Shown: positions 34,597 to 47,675, counted from the first letter of the stretch. The stretch is DNA of 64,000 nucleotides from Casuarina equisetifolia (GCA_028551475.1 CM052358.1:23958853-24022852), one strand, 5' to 3'. Made by a program: numbers and translations. The notes: generated by a model from the sequence alone, not told the origin.

Positions 34597-36965
34597 ATCA
34601 ATTGTGGCATGACCAATGCGAAACCGCGTGGCTCTTTATCGTCATTATTACTTTATTGTTAATTTTTTCAGTAAAACTTAAAATTTTATTATTATTTCTT
34701 TAACGCGCGTGAGCAGCCTGATTTCGCTAATTTGAATAAAAATGCTATAATGCACTCATTTAATCTATTTAAGGAGGGAGAATCTATTGCTCAAATTACG
34801 TAATTTGGTTCCGATGAGACCATAAATATGAAACATTATTAGGACTTCTTTTAACTTTTTACACTGAATTTGGATTTTCATTGGTGATAGAAATTAAAAT
34901 TCTTTCCAACAACTTTGGTAGCTATAAGTTACTAGACAAAATTGCTAGTTAGAACAACCAAGCAATTTACCATTCTACACAACTTGTGAAAATAAATATA
35001 TAAAGCAATTAAATTACTGCAAATTTAGCATCAAGAAGCTCTCTTCCTCTTTTTCGATCTCTTTGCATGGAATTTTACATTTTTCTTTGATATTTTTTCC
35101 AAAACAATGAAATAAAAGACACAATTTTTACTAAAATCATGAAACAAAAGCATGGGAATAGCAACTCATCAATCTTCAATCCAATTTTCAAATCCCTTAC
35201 TCTAGCCATATGCTAAAGAAGAATATGAAACAAAATTCAGCATAAAGAAAGGTCTCAAAGATGTTTGCAAACCTCAAGAAAAAACATTGCTGCTAGATCA
35301 TTTGGTAGAAAAGAAATTGGCATATGTCTTTTGTTTGTGAACTCAAAGCTAGCCTCAATCGTGAATGTAAAAGAATTGACACAATTAGTTGTGAAGTGCA
35401 ATCTTCACTAAATGTAAAGGTCAACTCATTTACAGAAAACCTGTACAATAAGAAAAAGTTAATTTGTAAAATAAGTCCTGATAATGTTAGCGCTATCGCC
35501 AGCAGAGAGCAAGAATTAATATTGACAAACGAAAACAAGAGAGCGACGTCGATCGAATATGGAATTCTAATCGTACAATCACGAACTTCAAGTACCTCCG
35601 GGACGACCTTCGGAAAGCCCAAGGGGTTTGACTCTCTCTGCATAATAAGCTTGCTTTTTTTGTAAAATATTTGGGCCTTGAGATGTCCAGGCCCATTAAG
35701 CGCTGTTTGGAATTTCTATTAAATCTCTTCCCTTTCTTTCAAACGAAAGCCTTCCTTGTTTCTTGCCAAGAATTCAATTTTTTTTGTTTTTAAATCTGTA
35801 TAATTTTAGTAAAATTTTAATGTATTGTATAAGCATCTTGTACTCTTATTCATCATCTACTTAATTATTTTCCTAGAAATAATTATTTGGTTTCCTTATG
35901 GCCAAACTTATATAAATAAAATATTTTTAAAATATTTTAGATTCCATTTGATAGTATGAGGCAATAATATTGTAAGCAAATTACAATACATGAGAGACAT
36001 TTCAATACTATTCATAACAACTATTTTGAGATGAAGTTACAAGCTTTATAAATGATATCATGAGAAGGTCTTACATTTGAACCAAAACCCAAGACATGAT
36101 TTTATTTATTTAAACCAAATTTTTTATGTTATATTAAAAAATTTATTTACTTCTTAAAACCACTCATAAAAAATAAAAATAAAAAAGATATCTTATTCGT
36201 ATGTAAGAGATTTTATAACAAATTGCAACAAGTTAAAGCATTTCAAATTGTTAAGAATGTCATACATGAAAATCCCATATTACTAAGTTAAGGGTTTGAA
36301 ATACCAATTAAATAGGTGAAAAAACATTTCTTTACAAGTCAACTTTTAAAATTGGATATGTTTCTAAATAGTGTTAGAATTTAAGTTCATTCTTATTTAC
36401 TCTTTAAAACCACTTATAAGGAAAGAGATAGCTTATTCATATATAACAAGTTGCAATAAGTTAAAATATTTGAAACTATTAAGAATGTCATATAAGAGAA
36501 TCCCATATTACTAAGTTAAGGGTTTGAAGTTAAATAGGTGAATGCAACATTTCCTTACAAGTCCAACTTTTGAAATTGGATATACTTCTAAATAGTGTTA
36601 GGGTTTAAGTTCATTCTTTGCATCCTTAAATAAGTGAAGGCACCATTTACTTACAAGTTGGTTGTTAAGATTAGACATAATCCTTCTAATATAATATTGG
36701 AATTCAACTTTTTCCAAAACATTCCTAATGACTATGTATGCTACATCAATATAATAAGAAACACCATGAGTTGGCCAAAATTAAACCATCATAGTTAGGA
36801 GGCTAATTGACAGAGTGGTAGGTGGAAGCCTCATATTGCTAAGATTATGCATGAGCCCTTTTGCCACAAACTATTTTATGAATTACAATGGTGTAAGTAT
36901 ATCCAAAGTTTTCACTATTGAATAATTACATGCTTATGTACTCTTCCCTAAGACAAATCCCATAA
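34597..36965. repeat. Downstream block of duplication unit 2
   Basis: This is the homologue of 8,952-11,806 and is non-coding. It includes the second copy of the diverged tandem array at about 36,185-36,720 and the undisturbed target site of copia element 1 near 36,966. ORFs at 35,293-35,665 on both strands lie in the segment that differs from unit 1 and show no domain. Confidence 0.8.
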
Positions 36966-38450
36966 GATTCCGTGGTCAAGGCCAAGGACAGCAACCATGT
37001 TAGACAATCTTCAACTTGCACCATTGGATGCTGCAGTCCCTTAAGTTTAACCTTCAGAAGAATCCAAAGAGAATAACAAAAAACAGAAGCATGCTGAAAA
37101 AGAACAGCCTGGTTGTGCTTCAAAACATCATAGAAAAGATCCTGGTTTTATTCTCTTTGGGTATCCACAATGTCTTTAGGATGTAAAACTCGTGGAGCGC
37201 AACGCGTTGCCCACAGCCAAAGACCCGTTTGTGGTCGTGAGGAAACCGAAGAGAAGATCCTCCAGCGTGACAAGAAATATTCTAAGATGGCACGGAAACC
37301 GAGGTGGCCACGTGAGATTCACGTGCGCCCCCCGATTCCTGGGCGACCACTGAATCTTTGGACGAGTGGTTTTGGAGTGCAGAACAAAGCCATGCATGCC
37401 GGAGTCTGTTTCGCCGTTCAGAGCTATTGGTTTTTTGGTGCGGGCGAGCACACTGAGATTTCCATGGTCGTCCAGATCATGACTGTAGATGAAACTTTAT
37501 TCATCAATTAGTTCTGTAATTTGTTTTAATATTTAACACACGTTTCTTTAAGAGTGGGGAAGAGATCTCATATATTTTTCACAATAATATTTTTCTTTTG
37601 TTGTGCTTTGTTAGAAGATTTCAATCTTCATTCTTTAAGATTGGTTATAAGATAAGAGAAGATAAACATTTAAAAAGAAAATTTGACTTATAAGAGAGAG
37701 AAATATTAAATTTATAAAAAATAAAGACATATTATACCTTCTCAACTTATTACAAGATAAAGAATATAAAGATATTATATTTAAATTTAATTTATAAGAA
37801 ATATATATATATATATATATAATAAATCAATTTATTTTTCTGTTTTAGGCAGACTTTCTTAAATTTTTATTTTCTTTTTATCTTTCAAACTAACAAAACA
37901 TCAGCTAATTATTATGTTAAGAAGTTAACTAAGTCTCATTTCATTTAAGTAAAAACTAACATTGAATCCCCACCTTCCACATATGATGGAAAAATCTAAA
38001 ATCCCATGACACATTCAATGATGACAAATAAAAATATAAAAGCCTAATTGAAATACCATCTAATATTTAAGAATTTATTGGGTTTCCCATGAAGCTCGTT
38101 CAATTGCTAAACACAACAACAGAGGGAAAAATATTATTAAACTAAACCTTTGGCGTGTGATGGCATTGCTAAACAGATCAAGATAAGATAAAAGTATTAT
38201 TAGCCAGCAATCGTTGATCTTCTCAATCTGTGGCGTGTGACGAAACCATATGCACACACACCAAATCAAATCCTCTTCGATTGCCGAGTGCCGTCCAGAA
38301 AAGACGGGATCAGTTTCGTCATAAATACGCCACATCATCAGCCGGACATGCGCAAGGAAGATCAAAGCCGTTGGTCAAAGCCACGTTTCTGTGATTAATC
38401 TTGCGTGTCCGTCGGATCGAACCACAACTAAACGTGTCACCACATGGAGC
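36966..38450. repeat. Distal part of duplication unit 2, leading into the FAD2 promoter
   Basis: This aligns with 16,901-18,371. It contains a TA microsatellite at about 37,799-37,822. The last 350 bases (38,085-38,419) are the proximal upstream region of FAD2 and exist as a second copy at 18,025-18,366. Confidence 0.8.
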
Positions 38451-38579
38451 CATAGTGGCATATCTTGGGGGCCCAGATACGATGGTTAAATAGAGGTCCT
38501 TCTCTGAGGAGGACACAGCGGCTGTCTGTGGGGACATTCGAGGAAGAAAGCGCTTCTTTCTGTGGAGAATACGTTCTCG
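38420..38579 (+). promoter_or_regulatory. FAD2: FAD2 core promoter and non-coding first exon
   Basis: A TATA-like TTAAATAGA lies at 38,486-38,494, suggesting transcription start near 38,515. The first exon would end at 38,579 with the donor CTCG|GTAAGT. A non-coding first exon followed by a long 5' UTR intron is typical of plant FAD2 genes. The exact start site is an inference. Confidence 0.55.
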
Positions 38580-40464
38580 GTAAGTGCTTCCATGGCTCTG
38601 AAGACTCCTCTGCCCTTCTTCTAGTGTAATGCTTGCAGAGACATGCACTGCATGTCATGGATCTGGGGCTTTTTGTTTTTCTTGATGTCTGGGTGCAATG
38701 TGTCTTAGAGCTTTTCTCTGTAATGGAAGCTGCAATCATTTTCTCTCGAGACAAACAGGATTCTTTCATTATTTTAGTGTTAATGCAGCTTACACTCCTT
38801 GTTTTCAGATGGGTAGGAGATTTTTCCATTGTTCCATTATGGAACAATGTTAATTCTTTACAGAGAGAGTATAAGTGTGCTACTCTGTTTCTCTGTTTCT
38901 CTGTTTGATGGAAAGTGGAAATTTTCCTCCCTCTAAACAAACAGAATCCTTTCATCATTTTGATGTTAATGTGGATTAGAGTCTTGTTTCCTCATGGATT
39001 CGAGATTTTTCTCCTATCCCGTTGTGAAACAGTGTTATATAAAATCGTCCTACTCTGCCTCTGTGTTTGATGGAAAGCAGAAACTTTTTTCTCTCTAAAC
39101 AAACAGAATCCTTTCACCATTTTGATATTAATGTGGCCTTCTCATTGTTTCTTGGTGGGTTGGAAAATTTTCTCCTGATGGTTTCATGAAACAGTGTTAA
39201 TTCTTTCTAGAAAAGGTATAAGCGTGTTAATTTTGGTATTACCGTAGCTTATCTCCTTGTTTCCTGATAATTAGGAGACTTTTTCTTTCTTCCACTCATA
39301 AGACAGTGTCAATTCTTTCCAGAAAAGGTATAATCGTGTTACTTTGTCTCTCTGTTTGACGGAAACTAGAATTATTTTCTCCCTAAGCAAACACAATCCT
39401 TTCCTTATCTTGTTTTTTCGTAGCTTATACTCCTTGTTTCCTGACGATTAGGAGGCTTTTACTTCGTTCGATTCATAAAACAGTGTAAATTGCATGTCAT
39501 GGATCTGTGGGTTTTCTTTATACCGAGTGCAACGTACATCTTAAGCTTCTCTAATTGATTGACAGCATAGGGTAAGAGAAAAAGAGAAAAGTTATAGAAA
39601 CTTGTAAATCTGGTTACTGGCAAATTGACAAAAACTATATTTTTATTTCCACCCAAATTCACCTCCTTCTTTAAACAAGGTCTTGTTTTTCTTTCTTGGC
39701 TTTTGTTTTTGGCTGACGTGACAACCTTCACAGCCATACATTGCATCTTTTGTCCTCTGGTTTGATACAAATGGTTGTCGTTGTTAGTAAATCGGTGGTT
39801 GTTCCATGTTTTGGCTGCTTTCTTCCCTACAATTCACTTTTAAATTGAGTTTTTCTAGGTAATTATTCTATTTTTCTGTCATTGGATACAACGCCTTGTT
39901 TACTTTAATTCATTCTATTATTTCTTTAACCTAATTATTTTAACTTAATCCTTTTAGGCTGCTTTCAATCGCTGTAACTCCTGTCTTTTGTAATTTAATC
40001 CACCTAGATAAAATTACCATTTATCTAGTTGTTTTTTACCTATTTATTCAATCCTAGATTTGGTGCTTTCATGAGATGTGGTCCGGATATGTCCCTCTAT
40101 AAATGTCCTGGTCCCCATGGATATGCAAGTGGCTGATCGACATACTTTGTATTAGTTTGAGAGATTTTGGATTTTAGCCTCACGGGCTAAAATTAATTGA
40201 GATATCAATTGATTTTCTCTTTTGGATAAATTTTTAAAGTATATTTTTTAAATATTTAAGGTCTTCCACTACTAGCTTTGATTACTTTTATTATGTTGGC
40301 ACAACTTCAATGCATTTTGTATTATTATTATAATTGTAAGTATAAAAGCTCCTATCCAAGGAATGTGTTCTTGTATAAAAAAAATAGGTTTTTTATTTCT
40401 TGTTTAGATTAGAGGAATTTGCTGTCTTCTTGCAACTTACACGCCATTTTTTGTTCCTTTGTAG
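38580..40464 (+). other. FAD2: FAD2 5' UTR intron
   Basis: This intron of about 1.9 kb runs from GTAAGT at 38,580 to TTTGTAG at 40,464, five bases before the start codon. Long introns at this position are conserved in FAD2 genes and are known in some species to raise expression. Its first 0.75 kb is made of diverged tandem repeats (see 38,728-39,490). Confidence 0.7.
38728..39490. repeat. About five imperfect tandem repeats in the FAD2 intron
   Basis: Units of about 140-190 bp begin near 38,728, 38,917, 39,077, 39,217 and 39,365. They share a CTAAACAAACAGAATCCTTTC phrase, a CTTGTTTCCTGATxxxTAGGAG phrase, and GTGTTAATTCTTTCCAGAAA. One more copy of the first unit is at 222-345. Confidence 0.75.
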
Positions 40465-40469
40465 GAAAA

Positions 40470-41618
40470 ATGGGAGGCGGCGGCCGGATGTCTGCTACCG
40501 ACGAGTATGGGGACCAGAAAACGTCCTCCCGGCGAGTCCCACACACAAAACCTCCATTCACGCTTAGCCAAGTCAAGAAGGCCATACCAAGCCATTGCTT
40601 TGAGCGCTCCTTCCGACGCTCGTTCTCATATGTCGTTTCCGACCTCTTCTTTGCCGCCGTTTTCTACTACATCGCCACCTCCTACTTCCATCTCCTCCCT
40701 CACCCTCTTCCCTACCTCGCATGGCCGGTCTATTGGGCTCTCCAGGGCTGTGTCCTCACCGGCGTTTGGGTCGTCGCTCATGAGTGCGGCCACCATGCCT
40801 TCAGTGACTTCCAATTCGTCGACGACGTGATCGGCCTGATCCTTCACTCCGGTCTTCTGGTTCCGTACTTTTCCTGGAAGATCAGTCACCGCCGACACCA
40901 CTCCAACACCGGGTCTCTTGAACGAGACGAGGTGTTCGTCCCCAAGCCGAAGGCCAAAATGCCGTGGTATTCAAAGTACTTCAACAACCCTCCCGGCAGA
41001 GCCATCGCTCTAGTGATCACACTCGTTCTCGGTTGGCCGTTGTACTTGGCCTTCAACGTCTCCGGCCGCCACTACGACCGTTTCGCCTGCCACTACGACC
41101 CCTACGGCCCCATCTACTCCAGCCGCGAAAGGCTCCAGATATTCATCTCCGACGTCGGTGTCTTCGCTACAACTTTCCTTCTCTACCGAGCGGCGATGTC
41201 GCAAGGACTGGCTTGGCTTTTCTGCGTCTACGGCGTGCCACTGCTGATAGTGAACGGCTTCCTCGTGACGATCACGTACCTGCAACACACTCACCCTGGA
41301 CTGCCCCACTACAACTCGTCGGAATGGGATTGGCTCCGGGGAGCCCTGGCGACGGTCGACAGAGATTACGGCGTCCTCAACACCGTCTTCCATCATATCA
41401 CCGACACCCATGTGGCGCACCATCTCTTCTCCACAATGCCTCATTACCACGCCATGGAAGCCACCAGAGCGATCAAGCCGATACTGGGAGAGTACTACCG
41501 GTTTGACGAAACTCCAGTTTACAAGGCGCTGTGGAGGGAGGCGAAAGAGTGCCTGTATGTTGAGCCCGACGAGGGGAGCTCTAACAATGGCGTTTTCTGG
41601 TACCGGAACAAGCTGTAG
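40470..41618 (+). CDS. FAD2: FAD2, microsomal delta-12 oleate desaturase
   Basis: This enzyme introduces the second double bond into oleate on phosphatidylcholine in the endoplasmic reticulum, making linoleate. It takes electrons from cytochrome b5. The ORF is uninterrupted and encodes 382 residues, the usual FAD2 length. Three histidine boxes are present: HECGH (104-108), HRRHH (140-144) and HVAHH near 315. Hydrophobic segments flank them. The C-terminus YRNKL fits the aromatic ER-retrieval signal. The start MGGGGRMS aligns with the usual FAD2 beginning, and the ATG lies just inside the second exon; an upstream in-frame ATG at 40,419 is in the intron. The CDS is much richer in G+C than its surroundings. 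It looks functional. The histidine-box context is that of a desaturase, with no hint of a hydroxylase or acetylenase. Confidence 0.97.
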   Translation: MGGGGRMSATDEYGDQKTSSRRVPHTKPPFTLSQVKKAIPSHCFERSFRRSFSYVVSDLFFAAVFYYIATSYFHLLPHPLPYLAWPVYWALQGCVLTGVWVVAHECGHHAFSDFQFVDDVIGLILHSGLLVPYFSWKISHRRHHSNTGSLERDEVFVPKPKAKMPWYSKYFNNPPGRAIALVITLVLGWPLYLAFNVSGRHYDRFACHYDPYGPIYSSRERLQIFISDVGVFATTFLLYRAAMSQGLAWLFCVYGVPLLIVNGFLVTITYLQHTHPGLPHYNSSEWDWLRGALATVDRDYGVLNTVFHHITDTHVAHHLFSTMPHYHAMEATRAIKPILGEYYRFDETPVYKALWREAKECLYVEPDEGSSNNGVFWYRNKL

Positions 41619-43000
41619 TTGGGGAGGAAGAGTGTCTTTACAGTGTTAGCGTTGAGTGTTGCATACATATAATATATAAAGTAAGGGAGAAACAATGTCA
41701 GTCCTGTTGGGTTTTCGAAAGACCTGTAATCTGCCTTGTTACCGTAAACAGTTGCTGTGTTGATTGTCTTCCTTAAAAAACGGTGTTGTTTCCCTTAAAA
41801 CAAGTATAATCAACTGCATGTGCAATACATGAAAAAAGAGCTAGATCTTAATAAAAAGTCTATCTAAACATATTTCTTATGAATATTATTCACAGAGTCA
41901 TTGTCCTATCTCCTCTTTTTTTGAGTTTTTGTTAATATATTTTAGCTATGGTATTTTCTTCTAAAGAACTCAAAAATGAAATTTAATGCATCAAAATGAA
42001 ATTTTAAAGTAAAATGATACAGTAACCTAAAGGATATTAAATTCAATCTCGTGAAAATATATACTGAAAATAATTGAATCATGCAATAACTAAATAGATA
42101 TGATCAAATTTCGATAGATTCAAATCACATGATACCATAGAACCAAAATAACAAATGAAATTTCATCAATCCAAAACGGCTTTTTTTTTTTTTTGGCAAA
42201 AGAAACAACAGAATTTGGGCCTGAGACTGGCCAGCTTTGTGAAAGGCCTTGGATATGATCGTCCTAGCTTGCTCATTTGCAGGCTCGAGAACCAGGAACA
42301 ACATACTATCCAATTTCGCAAGTCATGCCCCTATAATTTTCTTCCAATTCTTTAAGACACAATTTTATTGATACAAAGACACAATTTTCTTTCCATAAAA
42401 TTGAGAGAGTAAGAATAAGTTTTGCTAAGATAGTTTCAGTGTTCAAGTACTATTTGGAATTATTTCCCTTTGTTCAGTATCATTCTACGGTTTATTATGT
42501 CTCCAAAGTTTTTGTTTACTTTTTAGAAAAAATAATGATTTCGAATAATATAAGTTAAAAAATATTGGGCAACATTTTAGAGGTTCCAAAAGCCATCATA
42601 CGTTTACATATATAAACTTTTTCAGACGTGTTATTCTCAAAGTTAATGTGTAGCACATAAATAGCATCTGTTCGTTGGACTTTCTTTTCTACCTACATGG
42701 CTTATTGAAACCTTTTTCAATTTTAAGCATTTTTCCTATCATCTAATATCAATAACATAATTTCTCTATATATTTTTTTGTGTTAGATAAAAAGAGGATT
42801 TAGTTGAGTTAAGTGTCAAACTTAGGGCATTTGGGTCTCAAGCAATATGAATTGCCAATTAAACTACATGCCAAATACTCATTAAAATCTAACAATTTCA
42901 TTAATCCAAGTTTGGCATTATGTCATGAAAACTACATTAAAAAAATGCAAAAACACTGACCAGCCACCTCTTATACACGTATGAAACACAAGTTCAACAA
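41619..43000. other. FAD2 3' UTR and AT-rich intergenic DNA
   Basis: A candidate polyadenylation signal AATAAA lies at 41,850-41,855. Beyond it I see only AT-rich DNA and a poly-T run near 42,180. Confidence 0.45.
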
Positions 43001-44470
43001 AAAACAAGTCTACTGCAGTATATTTCTCGGTTATTAATTCGAATTGCCCACGTCTTGGGAACACTGCATGGAAGTGATGATTCTTCTTCAACATCACACT
43101 TTCCGGTTCCTTCTTTTCTCTCTTCACTAGATTTGTATTCTATCATCTTCGTCTCGATTGTAAAATAGATTGAAAATCTTCTCCATCGCTTCCTTTTTCC
43201 TTTTCTTTGCATGGAAATTAATTTGCCTTCCCACGGCTCTACCATTTTTAAATGACATGTTGCACATACAGCAACTGTGGGTACTTCGTGTTGACGAAAA
43301 GGGACTGCTACAACAAAATGACTGACCATCAAACTTTGAGGAAGCTGGAAAGCTTGTGTTGCAGGCACTACTCAATACCTTATCTAATCCAAGAGATGAA
43401 CAAGCCGAATGATACAAAAGAACAGTGAACTATGTTTTGCAAGGAATGCGTCAAGTATATGGACATTTTGGTAACTCGTCAACACTAGCTAAGCAAATAC
43501 TTCAAATCAGTGACATGTTAGCATTTAAAGAATATCATGCAGAAATGCAAGTAGGGACGTCAGATATTTGGGTTCCAAGGGTGGCAGCACCGACTCTTAC
43601 TCATGCACAAAATATGGGAGAAAGATATGGGACTAACTATTACTCCAAGTCAAAGAAAGTAGCAATAGTTGGTGGAACGAAGATAAAAGGAAAAGGAATG
43701 GCTTAGCCGACCAAAAAAATAATAGCCTAGAATAGTTTATGTTTCTTTAGTCTACTAGACTATCTAATGCTTGGTGAAGTACTGCCTACAAATGACAGCT
43801 TAGTTGTTGAACTTTTGATTTATCCTGGTTTTATCTATTTATAACTCTCCTATAATGCCTTTGCACAACCTGTAATGTGCAGTAGTTTATATATTCTGTT
43901 ATTTTCTTCAGTTCCAGCAAGTTCAGATGCACAAATTATTTTCTACTCAACAGGATTTCTTGGATCTTTTCCGGCTTGGAATCACCGGAACAAAGGAGTT
44001 TGCTAGAACGATTATGGCCATTTGTAGCAACCCAGGATGAACGAGACTCGGGAAGAACTCAATGCAAACTAAAAACTCAGGCATACCAGTTTCTTGATTT
44101 GTTAGTGAAATGGTGCCGTCCGGGGCAAGCAATGAGGTGCTTTGTCTGAAGCCTGGCTGAGGGCCAGCGTTTGCACTTGCTGAGACATAGATTTGTTCTT
44201 AACAGCCTCTGGGTGCAGCCAATTCGATATTCTTGGTGGATCTCAAGGCCAGGATTCATGCAAGACTGTTGATATCTTAGATGCATTGATCGTGGAGAAA
44301 CCTGATATGGGAAGCCATGGCATCAGTTTCCACGTTTCTCCAAGGGAAGTTGATGGTACCTACCAAGCCATTGAATCTTTCAAGGCTCAGTGAACGTTCT
44401 TCCTGGCTTTTCATCTTGACAACTGATCCAATGGCAGCCATGGCTGCACCTTCACTTTCTGTTTGGATAA
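43000..44470. other. Unrecognised short ORFs, possibly a decayed gene
   Basis: The region is less AT-rich than its flanks. It holds a 93-residue plus-strand ORF (43,425-43,706), a 66-residue plus-strand ORF (44,193-44,393) and minus-strand ORFs at 42,994-43,417 and 43,947-44,286. None shows a motif I recognise, and I could not connect them by convincing splice sites. Confidence 0.25.
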
Positions 44471-45350
44471 CATGATTCTAAGGTAAGTGTTTCTTGTGGG
44501 TCATGGAGTTCGATACATCTAGGAGCTCAAACTCTTTTCTAGTAGCAATCTCTATATCAAACCATTCTTCAATGCATTGTTGTGGTCATTGCCCACATGG
44601 TCATCCATAGAGAGAGTAACACTCTTGACCCACAAGAAATAAGAAAATCATTTTTCCTTTTATAATTGGAAATCCTTCTACTTTTGTGATTGTAAATCAT
44701 TTTCCTTCTATGATAGTATATATAACTGTATTTTTTTTCCTCCCTCTTATATAGTTTGCTTGTGAATAACAACGAACAAATTTAATCTGTAATATAATTT
44801 GTTCATTAAGCCGAGTAGATACCAAGCACCGAACTTTAGATAATCTCAAAGGGATTGGATATGAACATGATTTATGAGACGTTACGTACAAGGCCTGATT
44901 GCACCTTCTCCCAATCAGCGAATTGCAGAGGGTGGTCTAAACCCTGAATCTGCCTTCTTGTTGTTTCCCCTACCTATCTTTATTACACATACAAGGCGAC
45001 GAAATAGCTAATAAGAATAGGAATTCTGCATCCAAGGGACACAGGATCTCAGCGTCATCAATAGGATACTAAACCCACTGTGGACAATGGTTCCAAGCTT
45101 CACATTCATAAGCTGCTGACGGTCACCTCGTTCTCCCCTTTATACAAACTTAGGGATTTTTTTCGCATGTAATTAAGCTCACATACTCGTATGTCAAATC
45201 TGAGACTAAGAGAATTTAGACAACATTTATTCGTAATTGAATTAAGTACTTATGAATCAGAATTAGGAATTACACCATAAACAAGTAAAAGACAAAAAAG
45301 TGCCCTTTACACATACACCTGCCTACTTACGAGCTGAATTACAGCTACCC
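44471..45350. other. Intergenic, nothing recognised
   Basis: No supported gene is seen in this stretch. Confidence 0.4.
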
Positions 45351-45465
45351 AGCAAGGTCTACGCACGGCCTGTCTCCACGTCTATTGCAACAGCAACATA
45401 AAGAAGGAGAAAACACAAACTTACAGCAACCAAGGGACTTTTCAGATGACCGCAACATAAGATCC

Positions 45466-45828
45466 TCAGCCAAGGAGAGAAAGGAGGTCGGCAAAAATTA
45501 TGACGGTTACAAACACAATGGACATGAACAATGATAAAAAGACATGCCAATTTAATGATTCCAGATAACTTCTACCATATATGGAAGTAGTTTTAGCTGG
45601 CCTTGTTCGATTATGCTTATCCGAATTCATTTCATTCTCTTCTTTTGGGAAGTTTGGAGTTTCTTTGGTGAATACTTCGTGAAACAAACAAGAACATAAA
45701 TGCTTATGTATATTTTCGAGATTTCCGAAACCCCGTAGGAGAGTTTTAAATGATAACCTTTGAGTGCTTTCCAAGTAAGCATTTTTGGTCCCAAAACAAA
45801 TCTTCCTCTCCCCACTTGTAATTCCCAC
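45466..45828 (-). CDS. Hypothetical 120-residue protein with a C-terminal membrane segment
   Basis: The ORF is open from ATG at 45,828 to 45,466. The N-terminal 90 residues are polar, and the last 25 form one hydrophobic stretch (VFLSLFMSIVFVTVIIFADLL), as in tail-anchored proteins. I do not recognise the family. It stands alone between FAD2 and the zinc-finger gene, on the opposite strand to both. It may be a chance ORF, or the last exon of a longer gene. Confidence 0.3.
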   Translation of the reverse strand: MGITSGERKICFGTKNAYLESTQRLSFKTLLRGFGNLENIHKHLCSCLFHEVFTKETPNFPKEENEMNSDKHNRTRPAKTTSIYGRSYLESLNWHVFLSLFMSIVFVTVIIFADLLSLLG

Positions 45829-45829
45829 C

Positions 45830-47630
45830 TTAATCTCAGATTAGGTGATGAATTAGTAGATAAACATACACCAAGACATTGTCACAAAAACTAACTTGGA
45901 AGCTTCATGCCCATTAACAATATCTAATAACAAAATATTAGAAATTATAGAGAATAATCATATTCAACTTAAAATTCTAACATATTAAATAGAAGAACTC
46001 ATATTTTTTATGAACTTTTTAAACTTCTATATTTCCCATATAAAACTTAACATAAACCATCACAGATTTGCATTTTAGTTTGGCCTGGCAATAGATTGGT
46101 TTGAGATCCCAAACCATTTAGCCAAATCCAAAAGTCTAATTGAAGATAACAACCTCTCATCTAAAAGGTGATGATTAGTGGTAATATGAGTGGACGGTTA
46201 GAAAAAAAGATTGATTCAAACTTGATCTAGTTTGGTTTCAAATGAGAACTGTTTTGCTAAAACTTGATTATTGACCTTCCACGCTCCAATTGCTATTGTT
46301 AAGAATGATTCTTTATAGCATGAATAGCTAAAGGGAAACAAGTAATCGTTTTGCCTACAAAAGTTAAATAAAGTTTGTCTTTACCTTGTACAAGACCTCT
46401 ACAAGAAAAACATCAATGGCTATATTCTATTTCAAAAATAGCTGCAAGATTGAATTAAGATCTTTATTAATTTTTAGGTAACTTTAGAATGGAGTTTAAA
46501 ATATTAAGTGCTAATTTAAAATCAAATGATCCATGTTAACATACAATTAAGTAGACTATCATAAGTACATGAAACTAAGTATCTCCCAAGGATGATAAAT
46601 GATCACACCATAAAAACTATGAAAAAATAGTAAATATTTGTATATACCAATTTCTTTTTTAGTTTTTGAGTTTATGTTTAGTTAGATTCTAATTTGAAAA
46701 AGTAAAATCTTTAATGACTACATCGTTAAGCATTTTTTTTTTATCTTCTTGAGTCTATAGTAACTTATAAACTAAGTCTAGAAAAACTAAATCTTTAATG
46801 ATCTCATCGTACATCAATAAAATTGTAAATTCCTTAATACATTTGTTTTATCATGACTATTTCATAGTAATTATGCACTTACTATATTATGCACTTATAT
46901 TATGCACTTATGTAATTAAAAGCTGAAATCCCCAAATACAATATTGATGTCCATCTATTAAGAGTTAAAATTTTATATTAACATAGATAGCGTGGGAAAA
47001 AACTTTGGTTGATACATGTAAGATGTTGAGAGTAAATTATATTTTTAGCATCCAAAAAAATATATTAAATGGAATCTATGAATTCTATCAAATAATTATG
47101 ATATCTTAAACATAAGTGTTGGAACATTTTTTTTTTTTAAACATACACACTCATATATGCACCTAGTGTTGAATTTAGAACCCCTTAATCTCAAACAACT
47201 TCTACTTTCAAATCAACTAAACACTCGTCGACATATTAAATATAAGGAAATGCTACACGATATGTGCATTTTTTGCCCAATTTTCAAGTAAGTGTCTACT
47301 CCCAATTTATTATAGAAAGTTATAAATCACTACTAGATTGGTCTTCCATTCTACTCAATTAAATGCAGAAATGAAGTGCGGGCTCTTAATTGCTCGCTCT
47401 TTGAAGATATGCTGAACAAATCACCTTAAACCATTGCCAAACAACATCAGAACATTCAAAATCACTCGACCTTTATCATTACTCCTTTCCATATATCATT
47501 TAAACCGACAGATTCTATCTTATCGAGAAATAATGATCTCTTTTGGCAGCTCCCATTAGCCAAACCTGCACTTCAAAGCAGTGCTTCTCCTCGTGTTAGG
47601 GCTCGGTGAAACCTTCCCCCATTAGAAGGT
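45830..47630. other. AT-rich intergenic DNA
   Basis: No gene is seen. The stretch has poly-A and poly-T runs and short repeated phrases, for example AAATCTTTAATGA near 46,710 and 46,790. Confidence 0.4.
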
Positions 47631-47638
47631 ACTCCCAC

Positions 47639-47648
47639 CTATAAAAAA
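47639..47648 (+). promoter_or_regulatory. TATA box of the zinc-finger gene
   Basis: CTATAAAAAA lies 28-37 bases before the first possible start codon. Transcription would start near 47,670, leaving almost no leader for the ATG at 47,676. This argues that an internal ATG (47,724 or 47,742) may be used instead. Confidence 0.6.
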
Positions 47649-47675
47649 GGATACGCCATTAACCATTTATACATC

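Noticed and set aside
40507..40830. 107-codon plus-strand ORF overlapping the FAD2 start
   Set aside because: Out-of-frame shadow of FAD2, with a serine/threonine/proline-rich composition caused by codon bias.
41010..41450. 146-codon minus-strand ORF opposite FAD2
   Set aside because: It is a shadow of the GC-rich FAD2 coding sequence; it has no domain and the sense frame is clearly the gene.
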